A stretch of DNA of 64,000 nucleotides, from assembly GCA_003952965.2 (NCBI GenBank), contig RXIC02000430.1, positions 167,501 through 231,500 of the forward strand, read 5' to 3'. The stretch is from Morella rubra (lineage: Eukaryota; Streptophyta; Magnoliopsida; Fagales; Myricaceae). This document shows positions 46,336 to 60,389 of this stretch, piece after piece. Each line of letters begins with the position of its first letter. Position 1 is the stretch's first letter. The notes beneath the pieces are model-generated. The model searched no databases, was not told the DNA's origin, and saw nothing but the letters and a program-made list of their open reading frames with translations. The position numbers and the translations under genes were made by a program.

Positions 46336-48475
46336 GTTGAACGTGGGTGTTGAATAGTGGGACTTTGGAAGTTACATGGAAGTGTTCTAGGATGTTTGGG
46401 TTTTTTCCTTTTCGTCTGTTTTACTTTTTTGCTTTCTTTTGTCCTTTTCTAAAGGAGTTAAAGAAAGTTTGGAAACAGGGGATTGACATAATTGAGAAAT
46501 GGCTGAAAAAAAGAAGGGGATTCAGAGGCTGGAAAAAACACAAAATAATACGCAACAAATCTTAACGGTATGGATGATATGCAAATCAGAAATTGGTGCG
46601 GACTAGCACAATCATCAGAATATTAAGATAGACCCGAGATCAAAAATAGAGTGATGAATTCATTTTGCTCTTAAATTGATGTGATCAATCTTATGATTTT
46701 TTTAGAAATAAGAATTTTTGCACACTTTAATCTCTCTTCCAACTATTATTGAGATAGGTTGAGGTTCCAGCGATAAGTGAGTTAAGAGTCAAATAAAAAT
46801 CCAATATTTTAAAGACAAAAAATGGCTGGTCAAAACATTACAACCTCTAAGAAGTGAAAAAAAAAAAAATACATTAACCTTATAATAAAAAAGAATGATA
46901 TGAAACTGCCGTAGCATTAATAGAATAATTATATTCCATTTTATTCATTAATATATAGTGTAGAGAATTATATTAAGATTAGAATTAGTGTACTGCACAA
47001 TTTATGTTATAAAGATTATTTTTCGTTTGATTATTTTTTTCCAATTTAAAATAATGGAATTAAAAGAATTAAAAATGGTATAGTAAAATTCCAATTCTTA
47101 AAGTTACAACATGTGAACAGAATTGGTAATTATCCTCGAAGTCACTTGATTTGGGTTTTGCTAAAAATGAAGAGTGAATACATTCGAAGCACTATAGAAG
47201 TTGAAGTCCATTTCCCATGTCAACGTCGGCCCATGCTAGACCCGAGCACACGAGATTTATTTAATATCCAGGTCGCGGTCTACCCATGTGGACGATGGAA
47301 CCCGAAAGAACGGGCATGGATAATTGATAATTCCCCTCTTTACAGCCCTTTTTAATTTCACCCCTCATTTAGACAGCTCCGAGCCCTCGGCCTCATTCTG
47401 CCACTTCTGGGGCCTTTTCTTACCCGAGTCTTCAGCCCTTTTTAATTGATATTTAGACGTTTCGACCCATGATGACAAGGCCTTCTGGGCCTATCCATGA
47501 AAGAGTCGGTGAGGAAGACGGTCTGTCAGGGCGTGCCCATTTTTACAGCTAAACGATTTCTTCTTTTTCTTTTTAACAAAAAAAAAAAAAAAAAGAGATC
47601 TTTTTTTCTATTGTTGAGGTCCACTGCATTTATGTGTCTTTCGATAGCTGGTTGGTAGATCTCGATCATCGAAACCCCACATAGACTAGTGTTTATTACA
47701 CTAACATGGAATGTCAAAGAAACCGGGCGAGATTCGGTCAAATTAGGAAAGAAAAGATGAAAACTTTCTCCATGAATGATCTATTCGACAATAAATATTG
47801 GGTAAATTATACCCATAAGCCATGGGTATGATCAGTTGTGTTAGGAAAACAAATTACATTATATTATCTTAGCTAGCAAAAAGATTAATGATTTTTATGA
47901 GGAAGAAACAGCTATGAGAATTATTGAACACAAGAAAAATTTGTCTGTCTCATAATCTTATATATTGTTAATATATGTCTTATGAGTTAAGTTACAACAT
48001 TAAGGATATTTTTATTTTCTATATAAACATTGAGCATATGATTTTGCATAATCTGTATTTCGTTATTTATGATGACATATAAAACAACACAAACAAATCC
48101 CCCCCCCCCCACCCCACAAAACGACGAGCAAAAAGGAGTAAGAAACAATAAGCCAAAAGATTATTAAAATGAACATGGAGGTGTGTGAGAGGCAGAGAAT
48201 CTTTGACTTCTGAACGACTGCCCACTGGGAGTATGGGGATGTTAACTCGCACCAGATTTTGCAATAAGAGCTGCTTTGACTGAACGAAGGTATATGAGTT
48301 GGATTGGTATGGTAACATTTGGATTACAGCTCATTAATGTGGAGACACGGACCTCTTCAGAATACAAAACCGCAATAAAGTTAAAAACTTTGAAAAATAG
48401 TACACTTCAATAACTAACCAGTTGTGCTTTTGGATCTCCACTTTCTCACACACGGACACGGAGGTACAGAGAGAG
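46336..48475. other. Divergent intergenic region between lipocalin and DUF1068 gene
   Basis: Contains AT-rich DNA at 46840-47110, an A-run at 47577-47595 and a C-run at 48101-48110. The 80-codon frame at 47113-47355 matches no family I know. No gene supported. Confidence 0.5.
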
Positions 48476-51400
48476 ATGACACGGCGATCCGGGGCATGCT
48501 TGAGATGTTGTTTGGTGGTGTTTGCAGTAGTATCAGCTTTGGGAGTGTGCGGGCCGGCTCTGTATTGGAGGTTCAAAAAGGGTATAAAGCTACGGGGTAC
48601 AACAGCCTCTTGTCCTCCTTGCATCTGTGATTGCCCTCCTCCCCTGTCTCTTCTCAAGATTGCTCCTGGTATAAACTCCATCTTTGTCTTTCGGGTTTGT
48701 CCTTTTAATTTGGTTTGGTGTTTCTGTCTGGGGATGCAGTAAAAATTTGTTCTTGATTGATTGTAGAATCATTGGAATGAAATTAAGCGAAACGCAAATC
48801 ACGGATTTACTTTTGGGTCGGTTGTCGTTACAGATTTTGGATTGCGTGCTCCTTCTCTGTGTTCTTGTAATTGGATTGGTTTGGGAAGGCTAAAGTCAAT
48901 TCAGATTTGGATTCGCTTTCCTCCATTGTGTGCTGGATTATGTGAGATTAAGGGGTGCCTAATTGGTCGATTTGAGGTCGATCGATAATTTTCGATTCTG
49001 AGCTTTCTACTTACCTTTTTAAAATAGTTTTCCTTGTAGATCCCTCTTCAGGTTCAGAGGCCTATTTCTGTTTTAGTTATCGCAATTTAATCAAAATTAA
49101 ACTAAGAGTTACTAGCTATTTGCCTTGGGATTCTCAGTTGTTGTAACTTTAATTTAGATTCCTATTTGTATTTTAGCTAATTGAAATCAAAGGAAACAGA
49201 TTACAGTTTCTGGATTCTCTGTGTATACTGGGGGAGGGCGATCTTCTGTTGTTCGTCTGTATTTCTTATTTGGTCTTATCTAGGTTCCCTTGTAACTGTA
49301 GGAGTATCATTAAGAGCCGACCTTGTGTGATCGTACATGCTCTATCACATGCCTAACAGACTTTTTTATGGTTATTTATGCTTGAATACAATATTTATTC
49401 CATGTTTTAGTATTAGTTAGGATCCATGAAATCCTTCCTAAATTAGAGTACTCATGATTGTGCACTCAGTTTTGTAGCAGACAGATCTATTATCCTCAGT
49501 TAAGAAGCCTTAGACCTTCTGCTGCTGGTGACTTAAAATACCCCTTGCTTGAGTTTTAACCTCATGGGTTATTGTGAGCAACATGGAACTGCTTTTTTTT
49601 TCTTTTTTAATAATTTGATCCATTTAGAAATTTTGCATTTTGCAGTTTTTCCTCTGATTTTGTCGTACCTTCATTACTTGTTGCACTGCTCTTGAGTGTG
49701 GTGGTTAGTTTGTTTTTTTTTTTCTTGATAAGTGTATCAAAGTTGCCTTGACTAATCCCTTGGCATGTGTAGTCCCTCCGTCTCAGACCGGGCCATGCCG
49801 GACCCCAAGGGTGGCCCATAGTTATTGTGGCATGGGATTTTCGAACTTCTTGACTGCACTTTATTCAAGGGCTTGTGGTTAGTTGGTTTCAATAGTTAGG
49901 TACTCAACTTTTACTGACTTGCATAAGAATCTAGATTTACAATTATAAGTATCCAGTTTGACTTTGGTGAATCAGCTGCAGTTGTGACAGTGACCTAGAA
50001 CCCAATTTGGGATATGCAAAACCCTTGCTCTTTGTGTTATATGGCTGCCATGTCCATCCTGTGAAATTGTATTCAAAAGTTGTGAGCGAGGGGAACACTT
50101 GCTTGGCAATCTCATGTCTTATATGCAATGCCCAATATGTGATCTTATCCCTTTTGTCTCGTTTTGCATTTGCTTGTTACTTGTATTTTGTTGTCTTTAA
50201 GCTTGGTAAGATGCTTCTGCACTGTTTTGAATCTTTAGTGTTAGAACTAATGAAAGAAACTCTTAGCTGCTTTTTTGGTTGTTGATATCCTATCATATGG
50301 AAATCTACCTATCATTTGCCATATCTAGTGGTTGCTTCTCAAGTTTCTTTGGTGGAATAAGGGCCATTTTTGTTGGTGCATTTTGTGCGCATCTTGTTTA
50401 TCCAGATGGTGTTCCATGCTTTATGACCTTTTTTTCCACATTTCTCAATCATTGAGTTTTGTTGTATTATTTTGCAGGGCTCAATCATCTCCACACAGGT
50501 TAGATTTCATCCTGAAGAAACTCCCAATATTCATCATATTGATCTGTCTTGTGTTACTTTGATGAAGAGTCCTTGATTTGTCTACGTTCTGTTACAAGAT
50601 TTTATATGGAACAATTCAACCCCATTTTTTATCTTTCACTCTCTCCTTTCTTTCCCTCTAAGGGGGAGTATGGCTTGTCCATTTTATGTGGTTTTCTTAA
50701 CTTCTTGTGTTTCTCTTTTGGACCATGCATAACTATCATTTCTAGAGTCCTCCTGTCAGTTAGATTTCATTTCTAGGTTAAAACTGTGGATATATACCTT
50801 GTGAATCATGTGATTGTTCTTTGTTTGGCTAACCCAACTTTTTTCTTGTAAACTATGTTGTGACAATTCTATGACATAAGCCTTTGCAGATTTAGTAGAC
50901 TTCATACATTTCTTGTAAGAACTTCAATGTGGCCGGAAAGCTGATTATGCCAACAATGAAACTCCAACCTGACTATATCTGTAGCTTTTTTGTCAAATGG
51001 CCTTGTGTCTGGGCTTTTACTTGATTAGCCTTTCGTATTAATTGGTTCTTCTTGCTTTTCCACTTCAGTAGAAAATTCAAAGTATTGTAAAAACCCCAAA
51101 ATCATGCCGTCTTCAGAATAAATAGATTTAGGGGAGTCGTGCAGCCTAAGTTCTTGCTTTTGGATTACAATCAATTAAGGTTATCTCATGATATTTTTAG
51201 CCACCAAGTGCTACCTGCTTGTAAATTTCAAAGCTTGAAGTCTGTCTTTGCACTGCTTCCTGACTGGTTATCTTACTACTGATTTCATGTGGTATTGACT
51301 ATGCTAAAGAACAGATTGTGGAAGTAATGACCCGGATCTCAAGCAGGAGATGGAGAAGCAATTTGTTGACCTTCTGACGGAGGAGTTGAAACTGCAAGAG

Positions 51401-51595
51401 TCTGTTGCTCAGGAGCATGGCCGCCATATGAACATTACCTTTGCTGAAGCTAAAAGGGTGGCTTCCCAGTACCAGAGGGAGGCAGAAAAATGCAATGCTG
51501 CCACTGAAACATGTGAGGAGGCCAGAGAGCGGGCTGAGGCAATTGCTGATCAAGGAGAGGAAGGTGACTTTGTCGTGGGAACAACGTGCCCGTGA
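48476..51595 (+). CDS. DUF1068 membrane protein, frame lost near the C-terminus
   Basis: Three exons: 48476-48668, 50478-50498, 51315-51595. It starts MTRRSGACLRCCLVV with one membrane segment (about residues 9-32), followed by PALYWRF, the Cys-rich SCPPCICDCPPP, then DCGSNDPDLKQEMEKQ and a helical region ending EAEKCNAATETCEEARERAEA, all hallmarks of plant DUF1068 proteins. After AEA the frame runs to IADQGEEGD and stops at 51593-51595. Reading on without one A near 51541 restores the expected LLIKERKVTLSWEQRAREMGWEG, and one missing G in the GGGG run near 51607 would give a stop right after it. Both point to single-base errors or real decay. Function in the family is unknown. Confidence 0.88.
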
Positions 51596-53517
51596 AATGG
51601 GTTGGGAGGGGAGTAATTTTGTTAGAGTTTCATTTCTGATCATTTTTTTTTTTGTTGTCCCTGGCCTCACCAGCAGTGGATTGTCCCACCCCTGTTGTTT
51701 CTGTACAAGCATGAGCAAGCTAAGTGCTTGAGTTGTCACCCCCGTTGTTTTGAAAGGAAAACTCTTCTCTTTCTCTCTTCTCTCGTCTCTTCAAAATTTT
51801 TTAGAGTTGTCACTTTCTCTCAGATGACATTTATGCATTAATCTCCAAATTATAGATTAGGTAATGAATCTCTCAGCTCTACCATTTATGCAGAGTTGAT
51901 GTGTTAAATGCAATACTTGTTACAAGCATTTGCTTTGTCGCTAAAAATGCAGTTTCTGATGTTGGTTGTCAGTTTGTGTATGTAATTTCAGCTGAAATTT
52001 ATTCCACTTGAAACCCGATCAGCTTTCCAATTTGAGAACATGAAGTTTAGACGTTTGATTCAGAGGGAATCTTGAATCTCACCACTCCTTAGGATTGTGT
52101 ACAAATTTACTTGTGCAGATTTGAACTGGCAACTTCAGCGGGTAGGTTGCCATCTCTTAAAGGATGCATTATTTTCTTAGTACGTGCGTATTGTCAAGCA
52201 AGTATTAAAATATATAATATTTATTTAATAAAGTTTATAAAATGAATATCTAAAATTTTAATTTTTTTACATAAAACGTCAATACTTTTATATAATCTCT
52301 ACTAACTTTTTACACAAAATTTAAATAATATTTTTTAAAAAATTAACAATAAATATTTTTTTCATATTTTTTCACGTCTTTTTACGTAGAATCTTAATAA
52401 AAATTAAATATTTTAAAAAAACTTATTAATTTTACATAATTTTATTTAAAAATTCACCCTTATATAAAATATCCATAATTCTAATCAAAAATTTTTAATC
52501 AAATCTGTACAATTTTTTACAACATCCACACTTTGCTCCCCTCCCACGAAAAAATGGTCAGATTTGTATCCTACCCCATCAAAGTCCCCTAAACAACTCT
52601 GCGCATGGGTCTTGATCGACAAGGATAAAAATGGTCAATTTATTTTTCGATTTCTCTGATCGAGGGTTTTGCTTTGACGCAAATGAAAAGTCCCTAGACG
52701 TCCCGTTCCATAATCCTATGAGAAGCATTGCAATGTTATAATCGTCAAATTTTTTTTTTGTCTGAGCAATATTATGAACAGAATTGCATGGAAGTGTATA
52801 TCAAAGAGAGATCTTCAGTTCATCAATGCGAACTGAAGATATTCAGCGAAATGCAAACAGTATCATTGGCTATATCTTCAGTTCCACATCCCAAATGTGC
52901 AGTTTCTCTCGCTCTGAACCCCAAACCCATAAATTAGTAGTAACCTGACAAACAGGACAATGGTCCATTTTCCCTCTATCCAAACACGCATTGAAATGTC
53001 TAATCACATTCCAAGATAATTAAATCAGATCCGTGGGGTCGCCACGGGTCGCTTCCGTCCGCTTAACCGTCAGCCAATTGACTTTCCATGGGAAAACCAG
53101 TCAGTGCAGATGAGAAAGAGCTTCCAGCGGACCAGCACCTTGCCGAAAAAGAGACCAAAAACGCGGTTTCAACCTTGAAAGTTCATGCACTCAAACGACA
53201 CAACATACTCAACACAGCTGTGGCCTTCAATTATATACTCCCATGAAGACAGACGCACGCACCCATAAAATAAAATATATGCTTTAAAATATTAGAAGAA
53301 AGGGAATACTTTACTTTGGATCTATCTTAATAGACTGTTCTACAGATCTATCATACACTGCCCAGATCGGGACTTTGTCAAAAGCAGCTTTTTGGTCTTT
53401 GGGTCTCATATCTGAGGGCTTAGTGTTGCTTCTTTCTTGGAAATCTAAGGACTTCTAGCAACAACATATTGAGTTTCTAAATTCGGAAATAATAGAAAAG
53501 ATTGTTCTTGGCTTTAG
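51596..53517. other. Spacer between DUF1068 gene and CBP60 gene
   Basis: DUF1068 3' untranslated region, an AT-rich block at 52200-52520, then the CBP60 upstream region. A short frame at 52728-52937 has no recognisable features. No gene supported. Confidence 0.5.
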
Positions 53518-55378
53518 ATGGAAAGTTCGCGGAATAATACAGTGGAGAAGAGAGTGTATGAACAGGGTGTGAAGGATGACGCAGAGCATGTTCCTGCGTC
53601 GAAGAGGCCCAAGTTGCCGGCTTTGGCGAGGTTTGTTTTCTACAATGCTTTTTCATTGCATAATGTTACTTTCGGTGATGGACTTGGATTTTCAAGCAGC
53701 TGTATAGATGTTTTGAAGAGTTAGAATGTGTATTTATGTATTTTTGGCTTCTATTTTTTGGTAGCGTCTTTGTTCTTGTACACATCTTATGGTTTTGTGG
53801 GTTTGGTTATGCATAGCAAGTGATGGAAATCCTGAGATGATTAGGGGATTGAGATCCATCTTGTGGGATCGAAACTGGGTTTTATTCATATAAAACCGAT
53901 GCAATTAGGAACTATTCATATTCGACCTCAATCACTTAATAGTATTCTGGAAATATTTGATTTTGCATTGAGAATTATAAATTTCAAATTTTAGCAAAAA
54001 AAGGAAGGTTAACCGCAGGACTTGTCCTTGTTTGTTATATTTTTATCGTCGTTAATTGATGACACCCACATCTTTCGTTTCATTTTTTATACATCCCAAG
54101 CTAATGAAAAGTGAGATAATAGGGGGTGTTGTTGGAAGAAGATATTGGAGACCACGGGTTTCTAAATATTGGTCAATTTTGTTCTTGTTCTAGAGGTCAA
54201 CAATTTGTCCCAGACTTAGTTTCATAAATGGGCAACAGAACACTGCGCTTTATACCAAAGACAAGATTTATTACATTCTGATAACCTTCTATATATGTAC
54301 TTAAGGCTATACGTTTGACCTCCTTAAACTTTTTGCAGTGTTTGATCAAAATTGTAGGTCATGTCTGTTCAAATTCTCTTTCTTTTTTCCTTGCAATGTT
54401 TTGGTTTAATATTTTGTCTGTGGAAGTTTTTTCAGTTTCAGTTTTTTGAGTCCACCGCTATGAAGTTCAATTTTATGTGCAGTGTAATTGTGGAAGCTGT
54501 GAAGGTGGATAGTTTGCAAAGACTTTCCTCATCTTTGGAGCCTCTTCTCCGCAGAATTGTGAGTCATATTTTTTCAGAGTGAATTATGGCAATAATTGCT
54601 GCACTTCTTATTGCTGCTTCTCTTGTTGAATGTGTTTATGGTGTCAACAACACTGTGCACTTATAGATCCATATGACTTTCTTGACTTCCTTTCCACAAG
54701 GTCATATAAAAATATTTACAATAAATGGATGTATACTACAATCGCATACATATTAACAGAGGACTATGTATCTTAGCACATATTAGATTCTTTGCCTGAT
54801 GTAATAACATTCCTTTAGCTTTGAGTATTATTCTTGTGAAAGTCACGGAGAACAGCAGAATAGCCTGCAGTTGATTAGATTCTTCACTTAATGCATTCCT
54901 TTTGCTGTGACTATTATTCTTGTGAAAGTCTCAGAAAACTGTAGAATAGCATGCACTAGAAGGAATAACGCCATTCATACTTGCCATCTTTAATCCGGGT
55001 GAAAATTTCTATATGGGAATTATTTAACTCATCACTGTGGCATTCCTATATCAACAAAGAAACCTCAAAGTCTACCACCTGGTGGGCATAAGCCAACATT
55101 CTATCCTCTGCTTTACCACAACTGCTTCGTTTTGATAAATTTCCTTGGTCAAGGAAGGAAATATGCATCTTAGTTCATTTTCTGAGATGGATTAAACTTC
55201 ATTTACCATCTTAAAATTCCTAATATCTTTCAGGTGTCTATGTTTTTAGCTCCACAAAATGGAACATCGCAAAAACAGAACGCCAGCATGTCTTTTTAAC
55301 CACATCATTTTATGGTCCATCTATCCCAATAAGTACAGAGATAGACCACATTAATTTTTAATACTTCCGTGGCTTTTA

Positions 55379-55414
<36 letters not shown>

Positions 55415-58400
55415 TGCTCACATTCCCACGATACCTAGAATCGTGCATAAGCATGTTCAGATCTTTGTTAATTCCGTGATGTTCATAAATAACAGGTGAG
55501 TGAAGAACTGGAGCGTGCTTTGACAAAGTTGGGCCATTCTCATCTGGCTGAAAGGTGAGAACCAGCATTAATAGTTTGATGTTAACCATTAGCTTATTTC
55601 TTCAGCCTCAATTTGGAGCTCAATTTCTTTATGATGCTGGCAGAACTTAAAGGAAAATGATGGTATTCTTGTTGCAGCAATACTAATGGTGTGAGGCATA
55701 CTGAGTTGATTAGAGAATCAAGTTAGGTCACTTTGGAGAGTCTGGTAATTAATCTTTGGGAAACATGCATTATCAGACAAATATTGTAGTAAATAGGCTG
55801 CCCAGCCAAGTTTAGGACATAAGAATTTGTGTCTATAAGGTTGATTAAAGTAGCAAAGACTGACATAGACTTAAATACTTGAGTTTCAGTGACCATCATG
55901 TGGTCTTCCTCATGTCTCATGAGTTTTGAGGCAAGTTAGGGGCGATCAAACTGACTAGAATAAGTGGTATTATTGAACCAGACAAAGCAACTAGCAATGA
56001 AACCAAAAACTGATAAAGCACCTATGTTATAAGTCAAGTAGCAACCCAATTGTCATAAGAACTCGTCCAAGTGGCAGATAAGATGGAGTTCAAATCTATC
56101 TGTTTTCATGTTGCGATGGTTCCTTAATAACTATTTGTGGGTTTAATTAAAAGAGACAAAATCAGGAATCCAAGTTAGAGATTGATGAACCAGCAGACAC
56201 TAATTAGAATTGATACCTGTGTAACTTATCAAAAAAAAAAAAAAGAATTGATACCTGTGTAATGTATGCAAATTCATGTGTTTATTTCTTGATGATATGT
56301 CAACCAATTATAACTGATTGATTACCTTCTTCCCTCTTTGGTAGGTCTCTACCTCACAGAATACAAGGTCCAGATGGAAACAATCTGCAACTTCATTTTA
56401 AAACGGGAATGCCCCCTCACCTATTCACAGGGGGAAAGGTTGAGGGAGAGCAAGGATCAGTTATCCATGTTGTCTTGGTAGACCAGAATACTGGCAGTGT
56501 TGTGCAAACTGGACTAGAATCAGAAGCGAAACTGAATGTGGTGGTGCTTGAAGGAGACTTCAATGAGGAGGCTGATGAGGATTGGACGAAAGAGCATTTT
56601 GAAAGCCATGAAGTGAAGGAACGTGAAGGGAAAAGACCACTTTTGACTGGGGATCTACAGGTGATCCTCAAGGAAGGCATAGGAACTCTTGGAGATCTTA
56701 CTTTTACTGACAATTCTAGCTGGATAAGGAGCAGGAGGTTCAGGCTTGGAGTTAAGGTTGCCCCTGGATGTTGTGATGGGATTCATATTCGCGAAGCTAA
56801 AACAGAGGCTTTTGCTGTGAAAGATCACAGGGGCGAATGTGAGTTTTCAAACTGTTGCTACTATTGGTTAGGGATAGAACATTTCACATTTTACCCTGGT
56901 CAGAATGGTGCCTGAAGTGATTTCTTGTTCTTTACAAATTGGTCAAGGAGTCATTTCAGCTGCATGTGGGTGGGTGTAACCATTTAGAAGTCGGTCTTGG
57001 GTGAAATTTTATATGATTGTTACAAACCAAGCAATCATGAAGCACTTCATTCAATGAGAAATAGTTGAATTTGCTGACTGCTCTCACTTTGGTGAAAGGA
57101 AGGCGTCACCTTTTATTGTATGATCAGGCAGATGATATTCGATCAAACCTACTACTTGCAGTACTTTTAAAGTGAACATGATTTTATATGGTCAATTTCG
57201 AGTGAAGATCACAATAGGATATTTTGAGCATGTGGAGTTAATAGTGCACAAGGTCTGCAAATTGATTGGCTAAGATACCGACGATCGGAATTTGAAACAT
57301 ACATTTTTTTGGTGTATGAGAGCTTGCTTACTTTTGTGTGAATTGTCTGGTTCTAGGAAACTTTAGGAATGATTCTCCTTCTTCTTCATAAATTCATTCA
57401 GAGTTTATGTTGTGGTAATTTCAGTATACAAGAAACACTATCCTCCTGCTTTGAATGATGAAGTTTGGAGATTGGATAGAATAGCGAAGGACGGAGCACT
57501 GCACAAAAAATTGATTAAGGCTGAAATTGTTACGGTTGAAGATTTCCTCCGCCTTCTTGTCAAGGATTCACAGAGATTAAGAAGTGTATGGATGTGTTTC
57601 ATTTTCAAAATCATAAACGCGTTTCCCTTTCCTTCTTTTACTTCGTATTTCTCTGAGTACATTTGTTTTGTTCCTTGTTTTCTTGTTCACAATATAGATT
57701 CTTGGGAGTGGAATGTCCAACAGGATGTGGGAGAACACAGTGGAACATGCAAAGACGTGTGTCTTAGGTGGGAAGCTATATATTTACTACACTGATCAAA
57801 CTCATAGCACTGGCATTGTTTTCAACAATATTTATGAACTCAGAGGCCTTATAGCTGACAGGCAGTTCCTTCCTCTGGAGTCGCTTTCCCACAGCCAAAA
57901 GGTTGGATATTAATTTCACCATTAATCATCTATTAACTTGGTCTGTCTACTTTATCAGATATGTTCCTCATTAAACTATACACGTTAACACAACACATAT
58001 TACAACATTTCACTGAAGTACCAAAATTATTACAATTAGATACTTATGATACTAGGATAATCTTACTTGAAGGTTTAACTAAGAAAAATTATTGCACATG
58101 ATGTGCGATGGTTACAGGAAGTGGCAAACAGCTAGAAAGGCATTTTGTAGCCTGCAGAAAATTTATAGTCACACGTTGTCTCATAAATCAAAATTTTTAT
58201 TCCACTGGCATAAGGGATTGCACAATTTGAATTACAGCAGCTTGGGCTCTTCTGTTTCAGAATTTTTTTTTTCCACAGAATTAGCTCCAATACTGTCTAT
58301 TTTTGTAAAATCAGTTCATTCATCATACAGATTTCAGTGGATACCCTGGTGAAGAGAGCATATGATAATTGGCATCAAGTGGTAGAGTATGATAGCAAAG

Positions 58401-59035
58401 TCTTGAACTCTCTTGCCAGTACTAAGGAGGAGATAAGAGCCACATCTGCTCCTGTAGCTGACCATAACTATCTCACAGATCAGAACATAACAACTGTTCA
58501 GAACAGGCAGCAGTACATCTCTGAAGCAAGCACACAAGCCCAATACAACCACCAATCAGTACCTCGGTTGGTTGAATTTCCATTTGCAAAGTCTAGTCAA
58601 ACAGCAGTTATGACAGTGAATAACCAACAAGCAGCATTATCAGGCAGCATAGATTGCTTGTCAGTCCGAACTCCTGTAGTTGAGGGTTCATATTTTTCTG
58701 GAGATTGGTCTCAGCCAAAGAATGATCAGGGATCAGAAGACCATTTTGCAGATGAAATCCGCCTTAGGAGTTCAGAGATGCTGGAGAGTGATGACATGCA
58801 GAGACTGCTAAAGACATATAGTTTGGGAGTTGGTTTTGGTCATTCTGACGATGCTTGTTTCTCTTGCAGTCTAGAATATGCGCCCCAGATGGACAGGCCA
58901 TTTGCCCATGAGAATGGCCGAAGCTCAGGGAAAGCAGTCGTTGGATGGCTTAAACTTAAAGCCGCTTTAAGGTGGGGAATCTTTGTAAGGAAGAGAGCAG
59001 CAGAAAGGAGAGCGCGTTTTACCGAACTAGATTGA
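53518..59035 (+). CDS. CBP60: Calmodulin-binding protein 60 (CBP60)
   Basis: Seven exons: 53518-53630, 54483-54558, 55496-55554, 56345-56838, 57425-57585, 57698-57901, 58331-59035; 1812 nt, 603 residues, normal for CBP60A-D types. A basic patch KRPK at 29-32 may serve nuclear import. The core runs from [21 protein letters not shown] through [43 protein letters not shown] and [22 protein letters not shown] to [19 protein letters not shown]. The C-terminal [18 protein letters not shown] (about 574-591) is an amphipathic basic helix fitting the calmodulin-binding site of the B/C/D type. Members regulate immune genes and salicylate synthesis; which member this is cannot be told by eye. All junctions are GT-AG and in frame. 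Confidence 0.96.
55383..55412. repeat. CT microsatellite in CBP60 intron
   Basis: About 15 CT units inside the second intron (54559-55495) of the CBP60 gene. Confidence 0.95.
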
Positions 59036-60389
59036 CATTAACTTGAATTCTTGGATCTTTTTTCCTCGTGGGTTCTGGTGAAATAATACAATTTGGTGCC
59101 TTGAAGTCTAAACATTTGATTAACCGGAAGGCAGATCAAGGAAAGGATTGGAATTTCTAATGCATTAGAATTGAAGGGCTACACAGTGTCGTTGTCTCTG
59201 GCTTGCTTGACCCACTAGCATACACGAGAAGAGATGAATACCCCTGTATCAAGTTTGCTGGAAGTTTTTACATACATATATTCTAGTTCCAAGCATATTT
59301 TCTCCTCTCTTTTTTTTCTTTATTATTATTATTACTATTAATTTGGCACCTTCTCTGTTGAATCTCCACAATAGGCATTTCATAGCATGAGTTTGTAATA
59401 TCATTCTTTTTATTGGCAGTCATTCACGCTATAGCTTTGTCAATAACACCCATTTGGTGTTCAATTGGTTTGCAGAATCTCTACGACAGTAGCAATGGCT
59501 ACATTTCCAGTAGTTCCGCTGACATGAGTTTTTTATTTGATTTGTACTTACCCAAAAGATTGATGAGTTGTGCCTGTTAACTGATTGCACTGACCACTGC
59601 ATATATTCATTGATTCAGGCATGATTGCTGAAGCTTCACTTTGCGTTGATCTCCTAGATATTAAAACGTCATCAGCGACAAAGTAAATGGTAAATTGAGG
59701 GAATTCGTTGTCTCAGCTAGAGTCCATGCTGTCTATTTGCTTGTTTTGCCTTTAGATTCTTGATAGTACTGCTGCTGCAATGACACAAGGAAAAGCAAAT
59801 AAAGGGTCACCGTCGAAGACCTCTAAAAGAGGAGAGAAAGAATCCGTAGCAGTTACTAGAATCTTTGAGATCAGTTTACAAAGCACATGGGCAAGAAACT
59901 GATCTGCAATGAACCACAAGAGTGCAAAATGTCAAATCCTGGACCGTACTGACTATACTCTTTTCCATCATAGCCCAATGGGGTTTGAAAAACAAAGCAG
60001 TGAATCTGTCAAGGTTAGATGCTTTCGTGGAACCAATTTTGTTTAGACTCACCTCGGAGAGGACATTGAATTCCAGTTGCAGCTGTAAGCAAAAGGTCAA
60101 GTATGTTTTGGGCTCACATACATAATATTTAGTTTAATAAATATAACGGCCGAAAGCATTTATTCCTCTTCAAAAATAAATCAGAGCTACCCAAGCCATT
60201 GTTCCCATCAATAACAAGAGAAGTCAAAAGAATTAACAAAGCAAAAGGTCCGATGTTAACAACTGCAACCGAGAAATAATTTTCGGTAGCAAAAAGAGAG
60301 ACGAAGAAAATACATTATGATACAAGCACTTCTACAAGGAGTAGATTTATGTTATTGATGCCCTTCAATTCTCTAAGAATCATCCTTCT
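59036..60389. other. Convergent spacer between CBP60 and type-B ARR
   Basis: Holds the 3' ends of both convergent transcripts. Short overlapping frames at 59876-60125 show no family signal. Confidence 0.5.

Noticed and set aside
47113-47355. 80-codon frame between lipocalin and DUF1068 genes
   Set aside because: No recognisable domain, no splice context, and AT-rich surroundings.
51441-51731. 96-codon frame overlapping the DUF1068 last exon
   Set aside because: Only its middle part (LLIKERKVTLSWEQRAREMGW) is meaningful and belongs to the DUF1068 protein in a shifted frame.
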